From Phycisphaerales bacterium (lineage in GTDB: Bacteria > Planctomycetota > Phycisphaerae > Phycisphaerales > SM1A02): 64,000 bases of DNA. How positions within the stretch are numbered: the first letter of the stretch is position 1; each line of letters opens with the position of its first letter. Shown here piece after piece: positions 43,455 through 51,852 of the stretch. The notes under the pieces are model-generated. The model did not search any database and was not told where the DNA came from. It saw only the letters and a program-made list of their open reading frames with translations. The position numbers and the translations under genes were made by a program. Where the stretch lies: positions 1 through 64,000 of the forward strand of contig JAQWMQ010000031.1 of NCBI GenBank assembly GCA_029246705.1. The letters run 5' to 3'.

Positions 43455-45233
43455 TCACTCCCGAGCAGGTGCGGCATCCCAGAGGACGAGGTCCTTTTCC
43501 GGGTTGCCGTTCTCGTCGAGTCCATCACGTCCGACCGAGTAGAGCAGGGGCCCTTCGCTTCTTGCGAGGTAGCGGAGATTGCGTCCGTCGAACTGATCGG
43601 CCGGGACCACTTCGAGGTATTTCGGTACGAGCTGCTCGAGTCGTTCCGGCCAGCGGCCGTTTTTTCTGCGCCACTGTTCGAGCGCGATCACGACGAGGGT
43701 TGCGTCCCGTTCGAGTCCCACCTCGTGGACGTGACCGGGGAAGTTGCCGATCGCCGGCAGGAATTCGTTCAATGGGAAGGCGGAGGCGTATTTCTGGTAG
43801 CGCTCGAAGGTCGAGTTGCTTCCCTGCTTTGAATAATCGGTGTGGATCACTTCCGCGTACCGACGTTCCGTTTCCAGCGGGAGCACCGGTGCCTCCCAGT
43901 AGTCGGGTGTTGCCATCCGGGCTTCCTGGTGGGCGAGGTAGCCGTCCCAGATCTCGAGCGCTTCCGAACGGGAGGGTGCCACGGCCAGGGCGAAGGGTGC
44001 GATGGCGAAGTTGTCGATGCCCTCGGGTACCTGGGCGTATCCCGTTTCACGGACGAAGGTGAACGCTTCCGGCAGGAGTTGTCCGTTGCTGCCGTAGACC
44101 CGCTGGGCGATGTCCTCGAAGCCGCGACGTTCATCCCCCAGGTCGGCCGACTGACAGACTTCCTGCGCCGTCAACATCCGCGAAAGTTCGACCAGCTGCT
44201 CGTTCCCGAAGAACTCCGGCCGGTGGATCAGGATGTCCTGGGTCGCCTTGAAGGTGACGGCTTCGACCTGCAATGCCACCAGTTGGCAGAGCAGGAAACT
44301 GTGTGCCCGGGTGAGCCTTGCCAGTCCCAGGAGCGCCCTGAGATCGTGCAGCGCACGATCTGGTTGGTCCTGGCGCACCGCGAGCATCAGGTCGCCCAGG
44401 AGAAGCGACTGCAGGTCACCCCGCACGAGCGGGAGGTGGACAAGTTGGACGGAAAAGAGACTTCGGTCGTCGGCTGCCTCGAGTTCGATTCCGAGGGCCG
44501 GCCGCCCCGCGAGCTCGCGCACCCGTTCGACGATCGGCGTGGCATGTCCATAGAACGCGGTCAGCTCGGCACGCTGCACCAGGTTGGATTCGACCGGCCA
44601 GCTCGAGGTCTCGCGCACCGCTTCGGTCACCTTCGGCAGCAGGGTCGCTCGGTCTCCGCCCTCGGTGAAGGCGAGGCGGTCGAGTTCCGCCGGCACCGTC
44701 GAGAGACCGGGCCAGGCCCGGTCTTCCGCGGGAATGCCGATGTTCCGGTTGTTCAACTGCTGGATGTGGTCGACGGTGATCGTCGGCGAGTCGAACCAGA
44801 CCCGGCTGCCCAGGACGACCCACGCAACCAGGCAGACCGCGACGACGGAACCGCCGAGGAGGGCCGTGCCCTTCACCACGTAGCGAGGGGTGCGCGCGAG
44901 ATGCGAACGCTTGCGGATCATCGAGCGGCGGATGAGTCGCGCCGCACCGGCTTCATCACCGAAGTCTTCGAGCAGTGCCTCGGGCGAGCGCCCGTCGTCG
45001 AGCCCTTCCCGCAGGTGTTCGGCGAGGTCTTCGGCGACCGCGACCCGTTCGATCCGGTGGAGTCGGGTGCGGCGCGCGACCCCCAGGGCCAGGCGTTCGA
45101 GTTCGGCGGGCAGTTCGAAGGATGCGATCGCGGCGCGTGCATCGAGTCGTCCCGGTTCCCGCCGAAGCAGGAAGTCGATGACCGGGGTGTGCAGCAGAAT
45201 GCGACGGGCGTCGGCGTTTCGTGAATCGGTCAT
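43455..45233 (-). CDS. membrane protein with HAAS-like prefix, partner of PadR regulator
   Basis: 592 residues from ATG at 45233. The N-terminal 110 residues are charged helices (LAEHLREGLDDGRSPEALLE, DFGDEAGAARLI) resembling the HAAS or permease-prefix domains that accompany PadR regulators. One membrane helix follows (LLGGSVVAVCLVAWVVLG), then a 440-residue extracytoplasmic domain I cannot name. Its end, GPLLYSVGRDGLDENGNPEK, resembles the C-terminal segment seen on many planctomycete secreted and pseudopilin-like proteins. The padR gene is 17 bases upstream on the same strand, so they form one operon. It probably senses or controls an envelope process. Confidence 0.6.
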   Translation of the reverse strand: MTDSRNADARRILLHTPVIDFLLRREPGRLDARAAIASFELPAELERLALGVARRTRLHRIERVAVAEDLAEHLREGLDDGRSPEALLEDFGDEAGAARLIRRSMIRKRSHLARTPRYVVKGTALLGGSVVAVCLVAWVVLGSRVWFDSPTITVDHIQQLNNRNIGIPAEDRAWPGLSTVPAELDRLAFTEGGDRATLLPKVTEAVRETSSWPVESNLVQRAELTAFYGHATPIVERVRELAGRPALGIELEAADDRSLFSVQLVHLPLVRGDLQSLLLGDLMLAVRQDQPDRALHDLRALLGLARLTRAHSFLLCQLVALQVEAVTFKATQDILIHRPEFFGNEQLVELSRMLTAQEVCQSADLGDERRGFEDIAQRVYGSNGQLLPEAFTFVRETGYAQVPEGIDNFAIAPFALAVAPSRSEALEIWDGYLAHQEARMATPDYWEAPVLPLETERRYAEVIHTDYSKQGSNSTFERYQKYASAFPLNEFLPAIGNFPGHVHEVGLERDATLVVIALEQWRRKNGRWPERLEQLVPKYLEVVPADQFDGRNLRYLARSEGPLLYSVGRDGLDENGNPEKDLVLWDAAPARE

Positions 45234-45250
45234 GCGAGAACTCCCGGAAG

Positions 45251-45610
45251 TCAACCCAGGGCGGGTTGGGTGCATGGTTCGGAGGCCAGGACGCCAAGGG
45301 CACTCATCGCGGTGGTGACGGCGGCCCACTGCTTCGCTTCCTTCGTGAGACGGGTCTTTCCGCGGCCGGTGAGTCGGTAGTACTTCCGGGTGCGACCGTT
45401 GGGACCTTCACGCCGGGTGCTCGAGACGAGTTTCTGCGACTCGAGGTTGTAGAGGAGCGGGTACAGCGTCGACTGGCCCATCGCGAGGACGCCTTCAGAG
45501 CGCTTGGCGAGGGCGTCCACCAGTTCGTAGCCGTACATTTCACCGGTTTCGAGCAGCTTGAGGACGGCCACGGGGCCGGCGCCTCGCATGAGTTCACGTT
45601 CAATTCGCAT
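45251..45610 (-). CDS. PadR family transcriptional regulator
   Basis: Winged-helix DNA-binding repressor, 119 residues. ATG at 45610 is preceded by AGGAG seven bases upstream; a frame start 11 codons earlier lacks this. The PadR core reads RGAGPVAVLKLLETGEMYGY, ELVDALAKRSEGVLAMGQ, STLYPLLYNLESQKLVSS and RKYYRLTGRGKTRL. It controls, most likely, itself and the membrane partner downstream. An inverted repeat at 45644-45664 is a candidate operator. Inducer unknown. Confidence 0.93.
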   Translation of the reverse strand: MRIERELMRGAGPVAVLKLLETGEMYGYELVDALAKRSEGVLAMGQSTLYPLLYNLESQKLVSSTRREGPNGRTRKYYRLTGRGKTRLTKEAKQWAAVTTAMSALGVLASEPCTQPALG

Positions 45611-45643
45611 TGGTCGGCTCCTGTGAAGGTCATTTTGCGGCAC

Positions 45644-45664
45644 ATACTATGCCAGACACAGTGT
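45644..45664. promoter_or_regulatory. candidate PadR operator
   Basis: ATACTATG and CACAGTGT are imperfect inverted repeats separated by CCAGA, 34 bases upstream of the padR start. Several PadR proteins bind ATACT..AGTAT-type dyads, so autoregulation is likely. Six of eight positions are symmetric. Confidence 0.45.
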
Positions 45665-45733
45665 ACGGGCGAACGAGAGCTACGGATCCCTCCACTTCAC
45701 GTTTTTGTGTCTCCGCCCGTGCCAACCGGTGGC

Positions 45734-46597
45734 TTATTCCCCGGGAATCGTCGAGATCACGCCCTCGAAGGGGCTGCTGGCGCTGGCGTAACGTCGCATC
45801 GCGATGCGGCCGCTGCGGGCACCGTGGTACCCCGATTCGAGCGCGAGGCGCATCGCGTGGGCCATCCGTACCGGGTCCTTGGCATGGGCGATTCCGGTAT
45901 TGAGGAGGACGCCGTCGGCGCCGAGTTCCATCGCCATCGTCACGTCGCTCGGGGTGCCGACTCCGGCATCGACGATGACCGGATAGGCCGGGTCGCCGCC
46001 CTGGGCGGGGTCCTTCAGGAGTTCAAGGAGCAGCGCGATCGCGTGCGGGTTGTTGATCCCGCGACCGGAACCGATCGGACTGCCCGCGGGCATCACGCTC
46101 GCCGCACCCGCGTCACGCAGCGCGACCGCGAGGCGTGGGTCGTCGGAGGCGTAGCAGAGGACGTTGAAGCCGTCGGCCACCAGCTCGCGGCAGGCTTCAA
46201 GCGTGCCGACCGGGTCGGGCAGGAGGGTGGTCTTGTCGCCGAGCACCTCGAGCTTCACCCAGTCACGGCCGGGGTTGCCGAGTTGATCAAGCAACTCACG
46301 TCCGAGTCGCGAGACCCGTACCGCGTCCTCCGCGGTGAAGCAGCCGGCGGTGTTGGGCAGCACGGTGATGTTGTCGGTATCGAGGAAGTCGAGGAGGGAA
46401 CGGCCTTCGGCATCGACCAGTCGCTCGCGACGAACCGCCACCGTGACGCAGTCGGCGCCACTGGCCGCGATCGCCCGCTGCATCAGGTCGTAGTCCTCGT
46501 ACTTGCCGGTTCCGACGACCAGGCGGCTGGTGAGCTCGCGTCCGCCGATCAGCAGCGGGGGGACGGCCTGGTGCTCGATGGTCTCGGTCCGGTTCAT
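45734..46597 (-). CDS. thiG: thiazole synthase
   Basis: Forms the thiazole phosphate moiety of thiamine from DXP, dehydroglycine and ThiS thiocarboxylate. 287 residues. It has [20 protein letters not shown] at the N-terminus, the Schiff-base lysine region [30 protein letters not shown] and [13 protein letters not shown]. It follows thiS on the same strand after 45 bases. No thiC, thiE or TPP riboswitch is seen here. Confidence 0.97.
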   Translation of the reverse strand: MNRTETIEHQAVPPLLIGGRELTSRLVVGTGKYEDYDLMQRAIAASGADCVTVAVRRERLVDAEGRSLLDFLDTDNITVLPNTAGCFTAEDAVRVSRLGRELLDQLGNPGRDWVKLEVLGDKTTLLPDPVGTLEACRELVADGFNVLCYASDDPRLAVALRDAGAASVMPAGSPIGSGRGINNPHAIALLLELLKDPAQGGDPAYPVIVDAGVGTPSDVTMAMELGADGVLLNTGIAHAKDPVRMAHAMRLALESGYHGARSGRIAMRRYASASSPFEGVISTIPGE

Positions 46598-46620
46598 GTC
46601 GCAGGATCCTCTCTTGAACT

Positions 46621-46648
46621 GTCGGTCTTCAACCGTCGGTCTTCAACC
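46621..46648. repeat. 14-bp tandem duplication across the thiS stop
   Basis: GTCGGTCTTCAACC occurs at 46621-46634 and again, exactly, at 46635-46648. The second copy contains the thiS stop codon (TCA on the plus strand at 46643-46645). Confidence 0.85.
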
Positions 46649-46843
46649 GCCACCGACCAGGGTGACGATCTCGATGGTGTCGCCCTCGCCGAGGGTGGTC
46701 GCCGCGTGGGCGGCCTTGGGGACGACGTTTCGATTCACTTCGACCGCACAGGGGCCGCCGCCCAGCTCCAGGGTCTCGATCAGCAGGGAGACCGTGCAGC
46801 CCGCCTGCAGATCCCGGGTTTCACCATTCACGATGACGTTCAT
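46643..46843 (-). CDS. thiS: sulfur carrier protein ThiS
   Basis: Ubiquitin-fold protein whose C-terminal glycine is converted to a thiocarboxylate that gives sulfur to ThiG. 66 residues: [19 protein letters not shown], then [11 protein letters not shown], ending EIVTLVGGG with the required terminal Gly-Gly. Adjacent thiG confirms the role. It starts 70 bases from a divergent lipoprotein gene. Confidence 0.95.
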   Translation of the reverse strand: MNVIVNGETRDLQAGCTVSLLIETLELGGGPCAVEVNRNVVPKAAHAATTLGEGDTIEIVTLVGGG

Positions 46844-46913
46844 CGCCGTATTCTAGGGCCCTGACGTTGTCGGGACAGCACCTCGGACTATCCTTGTGCA
46901 GATGGTGGAGAAC

Positions 46914-47726
46914 ATGAAGACAACATCCCCGATCCGAACCGCCTCCTGGAGCGGCCTGACGGCCGCCTTCCTGGTGCTGGGTGGCTGTGCTGATCCCACC
47001 TACGACACCTCGACCCCGCAGGCGACCCTCGATTCCATGCAGTCCATGTTGGAGGAGGAGCGGCCTGAACTGCTGCCGGAGCTGCTCTACGTCGAACCCC
47101 GGGACATCACCTTCGAGGACGGGGTGACCGAGGCCAGCGCGATCGAGGACGTCCGGGCCAAGCTTTCGGACATGCTGGCCCAGCTCTGGCGGGTCGCGCG
47201 GAAGCTGCAGAGCGAATTTCCCGAGGAAGTCTCCGAAGACGGCCTTCCCGAGGCCGTCGGTTTCGGTCGCGACGGGTTCGGGGACTGGTTCGGTGCGATC
47301 CTGACCGACCCCTTCGGCGTCCTGCAGGAACAGCGGGATCGTCTGGTCGCCGAGGACATGTACGACGGAACCGCGGCCCTGCTGGTCGATGACGAGCCGG
47401 CCTTCGGCGGCTTCGTCTCGATGATCGAGACCGATGACGGCTGGCGGATCGCACTGCCCGTCCAGTACGCCCAGTCCAGCGAGTACTGGCCGCAGACCCG
47501 CTACGAGTGGTCGGTGATCGCCTCGATGCTGCTCGGCATCGAGAATTCGCTTTCAGACTTCGAACGTGAACTCAACCGGGGTGGTTTTCGCAGTCTCTCC
47601 CACGCCAGTGAACGCGCCGGCCGCCTGCTGGGTGAATCGGTCGTCGTCCAGTCGGTGATCTACGGCATGATGAAGCGTGACGATGACGACGAGGACGGTG
47701 GCATGGGGTTCGGGTTCGGTGGTTGA
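46914..47726 (+). CDS. lipoprotein of unknown function
   Basis: 270 residues from ATG at 46914 (GGAG directly upstream; other in-frame starts at 46896 and 46902). MKTTSPIRTASWSGLTAAFL then VLGGC is a lipoprotein signal. The mature part is acidic: an N-terminal QATLDSMQSMLEEERPELLP helix, a central region with FGDWFGAILTDPFGVL, and a C-terminus ending in KRDDDDEDGG and Gly/Phe repeats. I recognise no family. Its stop is overlapped by eight bases by the next gene, so the two are coupled and probably act together in the envelope. Confidence 0.7.
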   Translation: MKTTSPIRTASWSGLTAAFLVLGGCADPTYDTSTPQATLDSMQSMLEEERPELLPELLYVEPRDITFEDGVTEASAIEDVRAKLSDMLAQLWRVARKLQSEFPEEVSEDGLPEAVGFGRDGFGDWFGAILTDPFGVLQEQRDRLVAEDMYDGTAALLVDDEPAFGGFVSMIETDDGWRIALPVQYAQSSEYWPQTRYEWSVIASMLLGIENSLSDFERELNRGGFRSLSHASERAGRLLGESVVVQSVIYGMMKRDDDDEDGGMGFGFGG

Positions 47727-48564
47727 ACTTCTCCTGCTCGTCCTGATGCTCGCCGTGAACGAACCGCGGGTCGTTCCAGTCGACGTGCCCGGCGTGACCC
47801 GGGTGCTCCGGGTCGATGATCACCTGCTGGTGGGGTCGAAGCCTTCGCCCGAGTCCTACGCGGCGCTGAAGTCACTCGGGGTCCGTGTGGTCCTGAGTGT
47901 CGATGGGATGTCGCCTGAGCTCGAGGTGATCACCGCGGCCGGCCTGCGTTCGGTGCACCTGCCACTGGGCTACGACGGCGTTCCCGAGGCGCGACTCCGC
48001 TCCCTGAAACGACTGGCCCGCGAGGAGCCGGGCGCGATCTTCGTGCATTGTCACCTGGGCCGTCATCGCGGCCCGACCGCGGCCGCGGCGCTCTGGATGC
48101 TCCGCAGCGGCGGCGCCCCCGAGGATGCACGACGTATCCTGGAACACGCCGGAACCTCGGACGCCTACGCCGGACTCTGGGCGGCCGTGGCCGACTTCAA
48201 CGCGCCCGAAGGCGACTGTTCCGAGGCGTCCTTGCCCGCGCGACTGCAGTTGGAAGGCGTGGTCGCCTCCATGGTCCGGCTGCAGCATGATCGTGACGCG
48301 CTCGAGCTGATCGGCCCGAAGCACCCCGACCTGACCGCGGCGCATCAGGCGCTGCTGATCGAGGAGGGGTTGCGCGAGCTCCATCGACTGGATCCGGGCG
48401 GCAACGCGGTGCGCAGCAAGGGTTGGACGACCGATCTGACCGCGGCGCTCGAGGCGGCCGGTCTGCTGCGGGCCGCCGACCCCGCCGACCCTGTCGCCTG
48501 GTCGACGGCGCTCGACCGACTGGATGCGACCTGCACCGCCTGTCACGTGCGACATCGCAACTGA
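47719..48564 (+). CDS. secreted tyrosine/dual-specificity phosphatase-like protein with CxxCH tail
   Basis: 281 residues from GTG at 47719, chosen because VVELLLLVLMLAVNEP is then an N-terminal signal; this start overlaps the lipoprotein stop. Residues 25-150 resemble a cysteine phosphatase: LKSLGVRVVLSVDG, then the CX5R loop FVHCHLGRHRGPTAAAAL. A helical C-terminal region of about 110 residues ends DATCTACHVRHRN, a covalent heme-binding CxxCH eight residues from the end. A CxxCH this close to the C-terminus of a four-helix segment is the layout of cytochrome c-prime. The combination would be a redox-linked periplasmic phosphatase, which I have not met before. Confidence 0.65.
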   Translation: MVELLLLVLMLAVNEPRVVPVDVPGVTRVLRVDDHLLVGSKPSPESYAALKSLGVRVVLSVDGMSPELEVITAAGLRSVHLPLGYDGVPEARLRSLKRLAREEPGAIFVHCHLGRHRGPTAAAALWMLRSGGAPEDARRILEHAGTSDAYAGLWAAVADFNAPEGDCSEASLPARLQLEGVVASMVRLQHDRDALELIGPKHPDLTAAHQALLIEEGLRELHRLDPGGNAVRSKGWTTDLTAALEAAGLLRAADPADPVAWSTALDRLDATCTACHVRHRN

Positions 48565-48689
48565 ACGCCTTTTTTTCATCGACCGGATCGAACTTTAGAT
48601 CCTGTCGTGGCGGTTTTTAGGGGATCAACCGAAAAATCCGCATGCTTCGACGCACGCACACCAACCGCGGTGCGTAGTGGTGGTGTCGT

Positions 48690-48737
48690 TCGTTCCTCTC
48701 TTCCGGGGGAAGGGACGACGGCAGAAAGTTTGGAGGA
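48690..48737 (+). promoter_or_regulatory. hsp20 leader hairpin, possible SD-masking switch
   Basis: TCGTTCC plus CTTCC (48690-48704) pairs with GGAAG plus GGACGA (48708-48718). The TCCTC inside the 5' arm (48694-48698) can alternatively pair with GAGGA (48733-48737), which overlaps the ribosome site. This would fit an RNA thermometer, but the alternative is only five pairs. Confidence 0.35.
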
Positions 48738-48744
48738 TTCAATC

Positions 48745-49182
48745 ATGTTGCAAGTCACTCGAAATCAACCTGTCCTCGCGCCGATGCGCGAAATGTTCAA
48801 CTCCCTCGCCGACGGACTGGCGGGATCAACGCTTCCGGGAACCCTGCCCGTGGACATCGTCGAGCACACCGATCACTACGAGATCCGTGCTTCGGTCCCA
48901 GGCTTCACCCGAGATCAGATCAACATCGAGATCGAGAACGGTGTTCTCGACATGAGCGCCATCAGGACCGACACGGAACTGACCGACGTCGATGGTGAGA
49001 CCTGCGGCATGGAATGCTGCATGCTTCGAAGCGAGCGCTACAACGGCTCGCGGGGCCGCCAGATCAGGCTGCCATCCGAAGTCGACGACCAGACCGTCGC
49101 CGCGAAGCTCGAAAACGGCGTGCTGACCATCACGGTCGCCAAGCCGGCTGAAAACGCTCCAAGGCGGATCACGATCGCCTGA
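48745..49182 (+). CDS. Hsp20/alpha-crystallin small heat-shock protein
   Basis: ATP-independent holdase chaperone, 145 residues. ATG at 48745 has GGAGG eight bases upstream. The alpha-crystallin domain spans residues 35-130: LPVDIVEHTDHYEIRASVPG, QINIEIENGVLDMSA and RQIRLPSEVDDQTVAAKLEN with GVLTITVAK. The conserved A-x-x-x-n-G-v-L motif is present. The C-terminal I-x-I anchor is seen as RITIA. The middle has an unusual Cys-rich stretch (ETCGMECCM). It is followed by a strong terminator. Confidence 0.94.
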   Translation: MLQVTRNQPVLAPMREMFNSLADGLAGSTLPGTLPVDIVEHTDHYEIRASVPGFTRDQINIEIENGVLDMSAIRTDTELTDVDGETCGMECCMLRSERYNGSRGRQIRLPSEVDDQTVAAKLENGVLTITVAKPAENAPRRITIA

Positions 49183-49215
49183 CCCCCATCCGGCGGAGTG
49201 TGGACAAGGGATACG

Positions 49216-49252
49216 ACATCATGCGCCCTCCGGGGGCGCATGATGTTTTTTT
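49216..49252. terminator. intrinsic terminator of hsp20, probably bidirectional
   Basis: A perfect 13-bp stem pairs 49216-49228 with 49234-49246 around TCCGG and runs straight into seven T. The convergent universal stress protein gene ends at 49281. Confidence 0.92.
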
Positions 49253-49280
49253 GTTCGTCGTGGCGAGGACGGTGCGCTGC

Positions 49281-50105
49281 TCAGTGGAGCATGAAGAGCG
49301 CGATGTTGGTGTTCTCGACCAGTTCGCGCGCGGTGTCGCCGATCACCATCCGGCTCAACCAGTTGCGTCCGGTCGAACCCGCGACGATGAGGTCCGCGCC
49401 CCAGGCTTCGCCTTCGGCCAGCAGGGTGGCGCCGGGTGAACCCTCGAGGCGCACGCACTCGACCTTGGAGACGCCGTGGTCCCGCACGTAGGCGCCGGCC
49501 GCCTCGAGATCGGCTTCCGAGCATTCGTCACCGCAGGTGACCACCCGCACCGAGACCTCGGGGGTCGCGTGGATCATCGCCCACTGCCTGAGCGCCTTGC
49601 AGCTTTCGGGCGAGCCGTTGAAGGCGATCTGGACGCGTTCCAGCCGGGTCCCACGTGAATCGATCGCGATCAGGGGTCGGACGCCGTGGTTGATCAGGCG
49701 GACCACCACGTCGGGGTCGTGTTCGACCGCGCCGTAGTTGAAGATCTCGCGCACGCCGATCAGGCCGATGTCCTGGAAACGCCATGCTTCGCGCAGCACT
49801 TCGATGCTGTTGCCCTCGATCACCTCGGTGGTGTGGGCGATGCCCTTGGCCTGGCAGGCTTCCTCGAAGCGGTGGGTCGCTTCCAGGGCGCCGGTCCGGG
49901 CGATGCCCAGTCGTTGCTCGCGCGCTTCCTTGCCGGCGCCGCCGCCACCCACCGGGACCGCCTCGCCCGGATCGATGAGATCCTCGTCGACCACCGCGCA
50001 ACCGGTCAGGGTCGCGCCGTGACGTTCGGCCATGAAGAGCGAGGTCTGGATCAACGAGTCCATGAATCGGCTGCCACCGAGTACGACGAGTATGCGCTTG
50101 ATCAT
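49281..50105 (-). CDS. universal stress protein, tandem UspA-like
   Basis: 274 residues, two UspA-type halves. The N-terminal half begins MIKRILVVLGGSRFMDSLIQ, and the second starts near residue 155 at VQIAFNGSPESCKALRQWAM. The ATP-binding G-2x-G-9x-G motif appears only in the C-terminal half (GSTGRNWLSRMVIGDT). The gene lies 43 bases downstream of the antiporter on the same strand, so it may regulate the transporter as some Usp proteins do. Nucleotide binding is inferred from the motif. Confidence 0.9.
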   Translation of the reverse strand: MIKRILVVLGGSRFMDSLIQTSLFMAERHGATLTGCAVVDEDLIDPGEAVPVGGGGAGKEAREQRLGIARTGALEATHRFEEACQAKGIAHTTEVIEGNSIEVLREAWRFQDIGLIGVREIFNYGAVEHDPDVVVRLINHGVRPLIAIDSRGTRLERVQIAFNGSPESCKALRQWAMIHATPEVSVRVVTCGDECSEADLEAAGAYVRDHGVSKVECVRLEGSPGATLLAEGEAWGADLIVAGSTGRNWLSRMVIGDTARELVENTNIALFMLH

Positions 50106-50148
50106 GCGTTCGGGTCCTTCACTGGAAAGCAGCGGGTGATCGAGGAGG

Positions 50149-51720
50149 TCAGTCGATGAAGATCAGCGTGACGATCACGAAGAGCGGGAGGAGTATGAGA
50201 CCGCTGTAGAACATGTAGCCGAAGAAGCTCGGCATGCGAACACCTTCCTGTTCCGCGATCGCCTTGACCATGAAGTTCGGTCCGTTGCCGATGTAGGTGT
50301 TGGCACCCATGAAGACCGCGCCCAGGCTGATCGCCACCAGGAGGTCCTCGCGTATGAACTCACCGCCCATCAGGGTCAGGATGCCCGGCCCCGTCTCATG
50401 GGTGAGCGACTCGGCGGTCTGGAAGAAGACCAGGTAGGTGGGGGCGTTGTCGAGGAAGCTGGAGAGTATCCCCGTCGCCCAGAAGTAGTGCCAGGGCTGG
50501 TCGAGCCCGAGCTCCGCGCCCTTGAGCTTCAACACCTCGAGGGGAACCTGCATCGTGATGAAGATCCCGATGAAGATCACCGCCACCTCGATGATCGCGA
50601 AGTAGTTGAACCGGTTCGCCTCGCGAATGCTCGTTCGCGTGATCAGCAGGCTGAGGCCCGCAAGCCCGAGCATGAGCAGCTCCCGCATGAAGAGGAAGGG
50701 ATGCAGGTCGTTGGTACCGGGAATCGGCTTCGCGGGGTCGAGCAGCGCCACGCAGAGGACCACGCCGCCCAGCAGCAGGAAGTTGGCCAGGCCGGTGACG
50801 CGCAGCGGCTTTCGGATGGTGTCGTCGGCGACGATGTCCTTCTTCTCCTCGGTCCGGTAGGCGATGGTGTCCCAGATGAAGTAGATCACCAGCAGGACGA
50901 TCGACATCGACAGCCACTCGATGAAGAGCTTGAACGTCCACAGGAACGGCACGCCCTTCAGGTAGCCCAGGAAGAGCGGGGGGTCGCCGATCGGCAGGAG
51001 CGTGCCGCCGATGTTGCTCACCAGGAAGATGAAGAAGATCACCGTGTGCACCCGGTGCTTGCGCTCCGCGTTGGTCTGGAGCAGCGGCCGGATCAGGAGC
51101 ATGCTGGCCCCGGTGGTGCCGATGAAGCTCGCGATCACGGTCCCGATCAGGATGAACGTGGTGTTGGTCATCGGGGTCGCGCGCAGGTCCCCGCTCACGT
51201 TGACGCCACCGCTGATCACGTAGAGCGAGAAGAGCAGCACGATGAACGGTACGTATTCCCCGGGGATCCCGTGTTCGATCGCGAGGACCGCGGTCGAGGG
51301 GCTCACGAAGATCAGGTAGTACAGCAGCGTGAGTGCCGAAAGGATCAGGGCGATCATGAGCTTGTGCCGATTGACCTCCCACCAGTGGTGGGTCGATCCG
51401 ATCAGCGGAAGGATCGCGATCGAAAGCAGCATGAGGACGAAGGGCACCGTGCCGAGCTGCCAGAGGGGGGGGAGCTTGGTGGTGACCTCGCCGGAGGCTT
51501 CCGACGGCTTTTGAGTGTCAGGTGTCGCCTGGGAACCGGCATCCACGACCTCGGCAGTGGGCTGGTCGGATGCCCCCTGGGCGTGGTCCTCCTGGTGCCC
51601 ATGGCCCATGAAGAAGAGGCCGATGATCGAGAGAACCACGACGATCGCGCATCCGATCGTGTTGAACCCTCGAATGACGCCTGCGTTGCCACCACCATGT
51701 TCTTCTGAATGATCCGACAT
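50149..51720 (-). CDS. sodium:proton antiporter-like membrane protein (NhaD/CitMHS type)
   Basis: Ion transporter, 523 residues from ATG at 51720 (GAGAGG upstream). After a cytosolic start the first helix is TIGCAIVVVLSIIGLFFMG. A polar, acidic linker of about 50 residues precedes the main helices (LWQLGTVPFVLMLLSIAILP). The ion-transporter superfamily features are VSNIGGTLLPIGDPPLFLGY and later FLDNAPTYLVFF with GANTYIGNGPNFMVKAIA, the paired broken-helix motifs. The transported ion is probably Na+ or H+, by family. It is in an operon with the universal stress protein. Confidence 0.87.
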   Translation of the reverse strand: MSDHSEEHGGGNAGVIRGFNTIGCAIVVVLSIIGLFFMGHGHQEDHAQGASDQPTAEVVDAGSQATPDTQKPSEASGEVTTKLPPLWQLGTVPFVLMLLSIAILPLIGSTHHWWEVNRHKLMIALILSALTLLYYLIFVSPSTAVLAIEHGIPGEYVPFIVLLFSLYVISGGVNVSGDLRATPMTNTTFILIGTVIASFIGTTGASMLLIRPLLQTNAERKHRVHTVIFFIFLVSNIGGTLLPIGDPPLFLGYLKGVPFLWTFKLFIEWLSMSIVLLVIYFIWDTIAYRTEEKKDIVADDTIRKPLRVTGLANFLLLGGVVLCVALLDPAKPIPGTNDLHPFLFMRELLMLGLAGLSLLITRTSIREANRFNYFAIIEVAVIFIGIFITMQVPLEVLKLKGAELGLDQPWHYFWATGILSSFLDNAPTYLVFFQTAESLTHETGPGILTLMGGEFIREDLLVAISLGAVFMGANTYIGNGPNFMVKAIAEQEGVRMPSFFGYMFYSGLILLPLFVIVTLIFID

Positions 51721-51852
51721 CTGGCCTCTCGTGACTTCTCGTGTCTGCATCTTGGTTTTCGACCATTCGGTGGTCCTGAATCCGGCACTCTACTCGTTCC
51801 AGTTTGAGCAGGTGTGCCGGTTCGCCTACCGTTTCATCGAATGAGGTCCCCA

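Noticed and set aside
46844-46913. TPP riboswitch upstream of thiS
   Set aside because: The CTGAGA and ACCTGA boxes are not present and the space to the divergent gene is only 70 bases.
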